DNA of 64,000 nt from Suillus spraguei (lineage: Eukaryota; Basidiomycota; Agaricomycetes; Boletales; Suillaceae): NCBI GenBank assembly GCA_016800925.1, contig JABCPU010000326.1:1-64000 (forward strand), given 5' to 3'. Under the pieces are notes generated by a model that made no database searches, was not told the DNA's origin, and was given only the letters and a program-made list of their open reading frames with translations. A program made the position numbers and the translations under genes. This document shows, one piece after another, positions 11,861 through 20,076 of this stretch. How positions within the stretch are numbered: the first letter of the stretch is position 1; each line of letters starts with the position of its first letter.

Positions 11861-13664
11861 TGAGCACTGGACATGGCATGCGCAACCTCTTTGCCATCAT
11901 CCTCATACACTGCAACCCTACAGACCCCAGTGATCTTTGGAACCACTTCAAGGAGAATCTCTGCGATGATCTGCGCCACCACCTATCACGCGTCCCATTC
12001 AGCATCCCTGACCCTACAGATGAAGAGCTTCATGACTATGGTCTCTATCTCATTGATGGCATGCTCCGCAAAAATGGAAAGTCTTTGCAAGCGATCCCTC
12101 AGATGCCTGTACCTCAAATGGCAGCAAGATGGGGGGCCATGCAGGGAAATCAGCTCATTGCCGAGCAGCTCCAATATAACCAGGAGGAGCTCCAGCAGAT
12201 GGTGCACCCAGGAGTACTTTCTCTTAATCAGGAGCAGAGGACAGTCTTTGATGCAGTGGTCGATGATGCCATGCAACGTAATGAACAAAGACCTGGACAT
12301 TCATACTTTGTCCACAGTGCAGGTGGATGTGGAAAGACATATCTCTGCAAGCTCATTGCTTCAAAGCTCCGTGCTGAAGGCAAGATTGTCCTATGCGTGG
12401 CTTCCTCTGGAATCACTTCTCTCCTCCTGCCAGGCGGACGCACGGCTCATTCTCGATTCAAAATTCCAATTACCATCAATGAGGACAGCTCCTGCAACAT
12501 CAAGAAAGGAGATGTCGTGCATGAGCTTCTCAAGGCCACCTCCCTCATCATCTGCGATGAAATTCCTATGCTACACCGTCACAATCTGGAATGCCTTGAT
12601 CGCTCATTGCGCGACCTTCTGAACGTCGATGCTGATTTTGGAGGAATGACGATGCTCTTTGGAGGAGACTTCAGACAGACCCTGCCAGTGGTGCCTCATG
12701 GATCCAGGGAGCAGATAGTGGGCGCTACATTTTGCAGATCTCGCATCTGGCCAAGGCTTCGCATCTTCCACCTAAAGACAAATATGCGGCTTGGCCAAGA
12801 CCCCGCCTCTGATGAATTTGCAAAGTGGCTTCTTGAGATTGGAGCTGGGAAGGGCACACATGCAGATGGAACGGTCGCCCTTCCAATTCATATGCGCTGC
12901 CCTGACAATGATATCCGCTCTCTCATCAATGCCCTATACTCTCCTATTCTGCTCCCTGGGCATCCTCCTGTGAATGATTCCTTCTTCCTGGAACGTACCA
13001 TCCTCTCTGCAAAGAACACTGATGTGGACGAAATCAATGCCAACATTCTTGAATCATTCCCTGGAGATAAAGCGGTCTTCACCAGCGCAGACTCAATCAC
13101 TGAGAAGGACTATGACTACATCCCACCAGAGTACCTTCATACTCTCACGCCATCAGGGTTCCCTTTGCACAAATTGGAACTCAAAGTGGGTGTTCCTCTC
13201 ATGTCGTTGCGCAACTTGGACCCCACCAATGGCCTCTATAACGGAACTAGGATGATCCTCCTGTCTTGGACCATGCGCGTCCTCAGGTGTCGTATTCTTA
13301 GAGATGGAGTTGATGAAGCTCATCAAGATGATCAGAACACTGTCCTAATCCCCCACATGACGCTGGATGCCACATCTGAAGACAACCCTATCCCTTTCAA
13401 GCGTCGCCAATTCCCCATTCGTCTTGCGTTTGCTATGACAATCAACAAGGCTCAAGGTCAAAGTGTGAAGTGGGTTGGGCTGGATTTGCGGACTCCGTGT
13501 TCAGTCATGGACAGCTGTATGTGGCTTTGTCTCGCTGCACTCACCCAGAGAGAGTGTGTGCCATCTTTCCGGAGCATGAAGAAGGGTCAAAGACAACCAA
13601 TGTGGTGTATACAGAAGTGCTGAGAGGACTTAGAGATAGAGATGATATGGAGGTTGAGGATTGA
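11842..13664 (+). pseudogene. Helitron Pif1-family helicase domain
   Basis: An open frame of 593 codons (to 13623) encodes the SF1B Pif1-like helicase that unwinds DNA during Helitron transposition. Visible motifs: Walker A AGGCGKT (about 12320-12340), Walker B ICDEIPM (12549-12569), GGDFRQTLPV, LKTNMRL, and the late helicase motif INKAQGQS followed by GLDLRTP. Near 13495 a one-base loss, probably a G, shifts the frame; the natural end ([13 protein letters not shown] to DDMEVED, stop at 13664) continues in the next frame. The domain is otherwise well preserved, so the element may have been active recently. Confidence 0.9.
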
Positions 13665-13843
13665 TTGATGTATATTGATGTACTTTTATATAGAGGACCG
13701 AATGTATAGTGCACTTTTAGATGGTGCAGTAGATTTTAGTTTTAGTTTTCTTGAAATGCTGCTCAAAATGTACATGTCTGTTTTAAAATCCACTATGATT
13801 GCGAATAAGTTAAGGTGCACGAAGTAGTGATTATTAGGATGAA

Positions 13844-14067
13844 GCCAAGGCCAGAAAGCCAAAAAGAGTGCGAAGCACTCTTTTTGGCTTTCTGTGCCTT
13901 GGGCAAAAGAGAATTATTGGGATGAAGCCAAGGCCAGGAAGGCAAAAAGAGTGCTTCGCACTCTTTTTGCCTTCCTGTGCCTTGGGCAAACAGAATTATT
14001 AGGATGAAGCCTTGGCCAGGGAGCAAAAGGAGTGCGAAGCACTCCTTTTGCTTCCTGTGCCGAAGGC
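13844..14067. repeat. Triple hairpin: P1 (GAA), P1 (TTC), P2 (GAA)
   Basis: Two P1 copies in tandem with opposite loop orientation (GAGTGC-GAA-GCACTC then GAGTGC-TTC-GCACTC), followed by P2. This is the clearest side-by-side example of loop inversion in the array. Confidence 0.92.
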
Positions 14068-14087
14068 ACAACGGGTGGTGGACTCGT

Positions 14088-14455
14088 CTATAAAGTAAGG
14101 GGGGAAAGGTGGGAATGTGCTCGCTAGCTCACATGGCTTTCGCTTAGGAACACTTAGCTCGGAATGGAAATTTCTCGCGTGGTTTTTTTCAAGTGCCGAC
14201 ACAGTTGTCCCATTGTGTGATTGCGTGGATTTGTCACGTGCAGCGACACAGGGGTTGAAATTTGCCACGGGTTGTCTGAAGCTGGGTAAAATGCAATTAT
14301 GGGTTCCACAGGTTGTCTGCAATCACACAATGGGACAACTGTGTCGGCACTTGAAAAAAACCACACGAGAAATTTCCATTCCGAGCTAAGCGTTCCTAAG
14401 CGAAAGCCATGTGAGCTAGCGAGCACATTCCCACCTTTCCCCCCTTACTTTATAG
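14088..14455. repeat. 136-bp inverted duplication (palindrome with ~96-bp spacer)
   Basis: 14088-14223 (CTATAAAGTAAGG to CATTGTGTGATTG) reappears as its reverse complement at 14320-14455 with few changes. The inverted copy is bracketed by the direct repeat ATGCAATTATGGGTTCCACA and following bases at 14291-14319 and 14456-14484. Other units lack the inverted copy, so it arose in this unit only. Confidence 0.92.
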
Positions 14456-14706
14456 ATGCAATTATGGGTTCCACAGGTTGTCTGAAGCTGGGGGAAAACC
14501 AAATGATGGGTTGTGATTTGCCACAGGTTGTCTGAAGCTGGGGGGGAGACCAAATTATTAGGATGGAGCCAAGGCCAGGGAGGCACAAGGGAGAGTGAAG
14601 GCAAAAGTGAAGGCAAAAAGGAGTGCAAAGGAGTGGAAAGCAACAAAGGAGGCCAAAGCCAAAAAGAAGTGCATGTTATTTGTTTCAAAAGCTGCTATGA
14701 TCATTA

Positions 14707-15095
14707 GGATGGAGAGATGGGGGGACAGAAGAGCATGGGGAGGGGAGAATGAAGGCATGGGAGATGGGAGGTGGGAGACAGGAGGTGGGAGACGGGAGAT
14801 GGGAGGTGGGAGACAGGAGACAGGAGGTGGGAGATGGGAGACGGGAGATGGGAGGTGGGACACGGGAGATGGGAGGTGGGAGACGGGAGATGGGAGGTGG
14901 GAGACGGGAGACAGGAGGTGGGAGACAGGAGATGGGAGACGGGAGGTGGGAGACGGGAGATGGGAGGTGGGAGGTGGGAGACGGGAGACGGGAGGTGGGA
15001 GATGGAGATGGAGATGGGAGATGGGAGATGGGAGATGGGAGACAGGAGAGATGGGAGACAGGAGAGATGGGAGACAGGAGAGATGGGAGACAGGA

Positions 15096-15127
<32 letters not shown>

Positions 15128-15440
15128 TGGGAGACAGGAGACACAAGACAGGAGACACAAGACGGGAGACACAAGACAGGAGACACAAGACAGGAGATGG
15201 GAGATGGGAGATGGGAGACGGGAGACACAAGACAGGAGACACAAGACAGGAGACACAAGACGGGAGACACAAGACAGGAGACACAAGACAGGAGACACAA
15301 GACGGGAGACACAAGACGGGAGACACAAGATGGGAGATGGGAGACAGGAGACACAAGATGGGAGACACAAGATGGGAGATGGGAGACACAAGATGGGAGA
15401 CAGCAGACTGGTAAGAGGAGATGGAAGACAGGAGATGGGA
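14707..15440 (+). repeat. 7-bp VNTR array 5
   Basis: Starts with many GGGAGGT variants, then an AGGAGAGAT/GGGAGAC block, then an ACACAAGAC-rich block. The variant order differs from the other arrays. Confidence 0.95.
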
Positions 15441-15698
15441 CACTTGCATGATTTTGTCGTGTGACAACTTAATACTGTTGCCCCCTATTAAAACTTGACA
15501 CAAAAGATTTATTCAAGTTAATAGTTTGCAGTAAATAATTTACAAAAATCAAAATCAAATGCAATGACATGAGGATGAGATGGGCAATAAACTCACAAAG
15601 ATGGTGATGTGGTACTTTTACTTCTCTCAAAATATTGGTTAAAGTTATAATTTATTTCAAGACCTATTATCATTATTAAAGAGAATTATTGGGATGAA

Positions 15699-15839
15699 GC
15701 CAAGGCCAGGAAGGCAAAAAGAGTGCGAAGCACTCTTTTTGCCTTCCTGTGCCTTGGGCAAACAGAATTATTAGGATGAAGCCTTGGCCAGGGAGCAAAA
15801 GGAGTGTGAAGCACTCCTTTTGCTTCCTGTGCCGAAGGC
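15699..15839. repeat. Paired hairpins P1 (GAA loop) and P2 (GAA, one arm mismatch)
   Basis: P1 loop GAA. In P2 the left inner arm reads GAGTGT, so the stem has one mismatch against GCACTC. Confidence 0.9.
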
Positions 15840-16532
15840 ACAACGGGTGGTGGACTCGTCTATAAAGTAAGGGGGGAAAGGTGGGAGAGTGCTCGCTAGC
15901 TTGCGTGGCTTTCGCTTAGGAGCGCTTGCTATGCTTAGCTCGCTTAACACCTTTTTGGAAATTTCTCGCGTGGTTTTTTCGAGTGCCGACTCACTGTTGT
16001 CCCATTGTATGATTGCGTGATTGCGTGATTGCGTGATTGCGTGATGCGTGATTTGGTCACGTGACTGCGCAGCTGGTGGAATTTGCCATGGGTTGTCTGA
16101 AGCTGGGGTAAAACCAAATTATTAGAATGGAGCCAAGGCCAGGGAGCCAAAGGGAGTGTGAAGCCAAAAGTGAAGCTAAAAAGGAGTGCAAAGGAGTGGA
16201 AAGCAAAAAAGGAGGGCAAGCCAAAAATGAGTGCAATTGCAGAAGATGGCTGATAGGTAAAAACAGAAGGAACTCACCAGGGGCTGGAAGGAGTGGTGGT
16301 ACCATCAAAAGGCATGGTCAAGTTGTCAGGAACAGGTTGATACCTATGACAAGCTACTCCATCAGGCACCAATACCAGGTTGGAAGTTGCCAGCAGGCTG
16401 GAAGTGTCCTCCCCCACCCTCAGGAAAAACTTCTGATAAATTTTTGTTAGATTGATTATATTTTGGCTATCAAAGAATCTGAACTTTGTCATTTGAAAAA
16501 TCATTTTATTTGTTTCAAAAGCTGCTATGATC

Positions 16533-16904
16533 ATTAGGATGGAGAGATGGGGGGACAGAAGAGGATGGGGAGGAAAGAATGAAGGCATGGGAGATGGGAG
16601 GCAGGAGATGGGAGATGTGGGAGGCACAGGAGACAGGAGACAGGAGATATGGGTGATGCAGGAGACAGGAGATGGGAGAGACGGGAGACGGGAGACAGGA
16701 GACAGGAGACAGGAGATGGGAGATGGGAGATGGGAGATGGGAGACGGGAGATGGGAGGTGGGACACGGGAGATGGGAGGTGGGAGATGGGAGATGGGAGA
16801 TGGGAGATGGGAGACAGGAGATGGGAGATGGGAGACAGGAGAGATGGGAGACAGGAGAGATGGGAGACAGGAGAGATGGGAGACAGGAGAGATGGGAGAC
16901 AGGA

Positions 16905-16936
<32 letters not shown>

Positions 16937-16996
16937 TAGGAGATGGGAGACAGGAGAGATGAGAGACAGGAGATGGGAGATGGGAGACAGGAGATG

Positions 16997-17029
<33 letters not shown>

Positions 17030-17436
17030 TGGGAGATGGGGAGATGGGGAGATGGGGGAGATGGGAGAGATGGGAGACAGGAGAGATGGGAGATGGGGGA
17101 GATGGGGAGATGGGGAGATGGGGAGATGGGAGATGGGAGAGATGGTAGATGGGGAAGATGGAAGATGGGTGATGGGTGATGGGAGATGGGTGATGGGTGA
17201 TGGGAGAGATGGGGAAGATGGGTGATGGGAGATGGGAGAAGGGAGAAGGGAGACGGCAGACGGCAGATGGCAGACGGCAGACAGGAGACGGGAGATAGGA
17301 GATAGGAGATAGGAGATGGCAGACGGCAGACAGGAGACGGGAGTCAGGAGACTGGAGTCAGGAGACAGAAGACAGGAGATGGGAGATACAGGAGATGCAG
17401 GAGACGGGAGACAGAAGATGGGAGGCAGAAGATGAG
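16533..17436 (+). repeat. 7-bp VNTR array 6
   Basis: The longest array. It shares the AGGAGAGATGGGAGAC block with array 5 and the GGGGAGAT length variants with array 4, and ends with GGCAGAC/GGAGTCA variants not seen elsewhere. Confidence 0.95.
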
Positions 17437-17678
17437 ACATGTGACAACTTAATACTGTTGCCCCCTATTGAAACTTGACACAAAAGATTTAGTCAAGTTA
17501 ATAGTTTCCAGTAAATAATTTAAAAAAATCAAAATCAAATGCAATGACATGAGGATGAGATGGGCAATAAACTCACAAAGATGGTGATGTGGTACTTTTA
17601 CTTCTCTCAAAATATTGGTTAAAGTTATAATTTATTTCAAGACCTATTATCATTATTAAAGATAATTATTAGGATGAA

Positions 17679-17819
17679 GCCAAGGCCAGGAAGGCAAAAA
17701 GAGTGCAAAGCACTCTTTTTGCCTTCCTGTGCCTTGGGCAAACAGAATTATTAGGATGAAGCCTTAGCCAGGGAGCAAAAGGAGTGCGAAGCACTCCTTT
17801 TGCTTCCTGTGCCAAAGGC
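17679..17819. repeat. Paired hairpins P1 (AAA loop) and P2 (GAA loop)
   Basis: The P1 loop is AAA, a point change from GAA. This is the last hairpin pair of the array. Confidence 0.9.
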
Positions 17820-17840
17820 ACAATGGGTGGTGGACTCGTT

Positions 17841-18767
17841 TTCATGTTTTCATGAATCTGGAAAACACATAGCCACTTTTATTTATTAATCACATGATCG
17901 GAGCGAAACCAAACAGCTAGTGGGGGCAGAATTGTTTGCGCCCAATTGTGCAGAAGTGGCAGAATCGCCACTTCTGCCACCTGGCATAATTCTCAAAGCG
18001 CTACAAGACTAATATGACAATGTATGGTAATCATCGCTAAGAAATACCGTCAGAACAGCATCAGCGCGTCCACATTCCACTTTTCATTGTCTTGTGAGCT
18101 GTGATCAACTACCATAATCTCATCATCAACAGATTTTGGTAGAAGACCTCAGTCAACATGCTCCAACTCTGCAAAATCATAAACTTAACCTTCCAACACT
18201 TCATCCAATCCATCAATCAGCACTCGTTCCATGGTGTCCTTTTTGTGTTCCAGCAGGGCAAATGCTGCGTCAATCTCCTCAAGTGATATTGATTCAGGAC
18301 CTGCAAGATCATCATCGACGTTCTGAGTCTGAGGTGCGAGCGAGGGTGCCCACACAAAATTGGCTTCTAGATCAGCAGCTCCACCAACATTAATGCCTGG
18401 CTGGGCACCAGTATGGATGTGTGCATGATGTCGACGAGTTGACTTTCCATTAGCCATGGCCTTCTGCTGAGTATGGTAATGAAGATTCGCTCGAATCTTC
18501 GCTAGTGCTTCAAATGTGTCTACTGAGAGATTGCAATGTTTCAGAGACTGAGTGCTATGGTACTACCCATGTCCGAGAAGAGGTGTTTGACATCAGCGGC
18601 GTGAGGAACATAGCAACGGTGAGTGCCGCTGTTTTAACCATGAACTCAAATGGTCGTCCTTTTGTTGTCACGACTCTAGATCTCTAAGCCAGAGTCCTTT
18701 CATTATCAATGAGGGCCAATGCGAGGTCCTTGAATGTTGCTATCCCCGTGCTGGCTATTGGTTCAAT
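17841..18767. other. Non-repetitive stretch right of the macrosatellite
   Basis: Contains a perfect 11-bp inverted repeat with 6-bp loop at 17950-17977 (GCAGAAGTGGC / GCCACTTCTGC) and one 90-codon minus-strand ORF (listed separately). Nothing else is recognised. Confidence 0.5.
18185..18457 (-). CDS. Hypothetical 90-residue ORF
   Basis: Complete ATG-to-stop frame. The first third is basic and His-rich (RRHHAHIH); the rest is acidic, with DDDLAGPESISLEEIDAAF and a Glu/Leu-rich end that could be helical. I recognise no family. It lies between the macrosatellite and a MITE with no supported neighbour exon, so it may be a fragment of a transposon gene or a chance ORF. Confidence 0.3.
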   Translation of the reverse strand: MANGKSTRRHHAHIHTGAQPGINVGGAADLEANFVWAPSLAPQTQNVDDDLAGPESISLEEIDAAFALLEHKKDTMERVLIDGLDEVLEG

Positions 18768-19194
18768 ATCATCAGTAAATCATGAGTTTACTTATTCCTT
18801 ACATATTTCAAACTTTTGCCACTTATTCTTATTTCGAATGGACCTACTTTTTTTCTGAAATTTGACAACTGCTTTAAAATTGAGTATTCCAATATATTTG
18901 TTGGGCCTGAGAGACAAGTTTCATTGCATAAGACCAACAATTAGTGACTAGGATGAAGCTCGAGTGACACATTAATGCTGATGATTTTCTTTCTTAAATA
19001 TTCTCTGGAGGTACTATCTTGCAATTTAAGAGTCCAATAATTTCATAGCACACATTTATAATGATGGCTAACAGATCCTGATAGTTCAGTTGGGACCAGT
19101 TGGTGATTTAAGAAAAATAAGTAGATTCATTTGAAATAAGTGGGAAAAGTTTGAAATATGTAAGGAATAAGTAAACTCATGATTTACTGATGAT
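18768..19194. mobile_element. 427-bp MITE with ~80-bp terminal inverted repeats
   Basis: The left end ATCATCAGTAAATCATGAG and the following ~80 bp are matched by the reverse complement of the right end (19115-19194), including the shared TTCCTTACATATTTCAAAC block. There is no coding capacity, so it is a non-autonomous DNA element. No unambiguous target duplication is visible. The partner transposase family is unknown. Confidence 0.9.
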
Positions 19195-19399
19195 GCTCCG
19201 ATGCATCCGTTCATTCACGGTCCTCCGAGTCAGTTTGCAAACTCAATTCCAAGGCCCTGCTGGATGCCTCCATCTTCACTCCGAGACATGCTACTATGTA
19301 ACCTTGATATTGAGAGTCAGCCACTGCACCATCAACTCAACAGCCACACCACCCTGGTGCAATATAGTAATTCATAAGTACACTCACAGTGTTGTTGCA

Positions 19400-19840
19400 C
19401 AACTAGATGTCATCTAACTTCATGTGTTGCTATCACCATCATTGATGTCTCTGCCATTAAATATGGAGGTTGTAGGTGGACGTGTCCAAGGGACACCTTG
19501 ATATCCCTCTCCTCTTGTAAATGTCTTTGTAGTTCAGATAGAAATATGTCTGGAGTGTGCTTGACACATGAAATAAGATACTGTAATAGTTAGGTATTTA
19601 ATTAAAAATACTTTGTGCCTTCACTTACTGCAATGTCCTGTGCAGATGAGGATGACCACTTTCAAGAGGTTTTCGAATGACAGAACCTGTGAGCTGTGAG
19701 TGCCGAAGAACTCGATTGACTGGTTGATGGCTGTATCCTGTCACTTGTGCTATGGCCTTTGATGTCATGCCATGTGTGGACATAAAAACCCACTGCTGCT
19801 TTGCAACATCATCTGCTATATGTATATCGCTGGTTTCCAT
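19400..19840 (-). pseudogene. Tc1/mariner (IS630)-like transposase remnant
   Basis: Exon 1 (19840-19625, 71 codons) has a helix-turn-helix/homeodomain-like recognition region (GMTSKAIAQVTGYSHQPVNRVL) and an SGHPHL segment resembling the GRPR linker of these transposases. After an apparent intron, the minus strand reads ...IFLSELQRHLQEERDIKVSL at about 19545-19480, the typical continuation, then degenerates. No DDE catalytic core is present. A homologous remnant with the same intron position lies at about 57600-57930 on the minus strand. Confidence 0.6.
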
Positions 19841-20076
19841 GCATCATAATGGTTGGCGGTCGTTGTACTAGTATTCCACAAGCAAGTTACAAAAGTAGCT
19901 AGCATGCTTGGTTTTTCTCCAATAATAAACAAGAGCAGCTATATATGTTTTCCAGATTCTGGTCTATTGATATGAAAATAGCTAGAACACATTTTATAAA
20001 TTTGTATCAGGATGATACCTCTTTGTTGTGCAACAGTAGTTTTGCTAACTCAAGTGCCCATTTTAGATTGTACTGA

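Larger units (their letters stand above)
7045..13831 (+). mobile_element. Helitron (autonomous type, decayed), Rep/Pif1 helicase
   Basis: Rolling-circle transposon recognised by its protein order: Gln/Pro-rich N-terminus, Cys/His zinc-binding region, Helitron-like N domain, HUH Rep motif, tyrosine motif and Pif1-type helicase. It sits inside the macrosatellite. The left array breaks off after CTCGCTAGCTCG-type sequence near 7045, and the right array resumes at about 13832 at a unit start. I could not find a clear 5' TC or 3' CTRR terminus with hairpin, so both ends are approximate. Several frameshifts and stops plus an internal insertion make this copy non-autonomous. Confidence 0.8.
13832..17840. 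repeat. Macrosatellite block, right part
   Basis: Two full units (about 13832-15680 and 15680-17664) and a truncated third that ends at the GTGGTGGACTCG box near 17840, where unique sequence begins. Unit content matches the left block. The first unit starts with three hairpins rather than two. Confidence 0.9.

Noticed and set aside
663..17436. Many long ORFs on both strands and in all frames over the six VNTR arrays (PSPVSRLPSP- and GDGRRETGDGRRE-like proteins)
   Set aside because: A 7-bp repeat without stop codons is open in all frames. The ORFs begin and end at array borders and have no conserved start, so they are not genes.
1..17840. CRISPR-like repeat arrays
   Set aside because: The repeats are continuous 7-mers without regular unique spacers, in a eukaryotic context.
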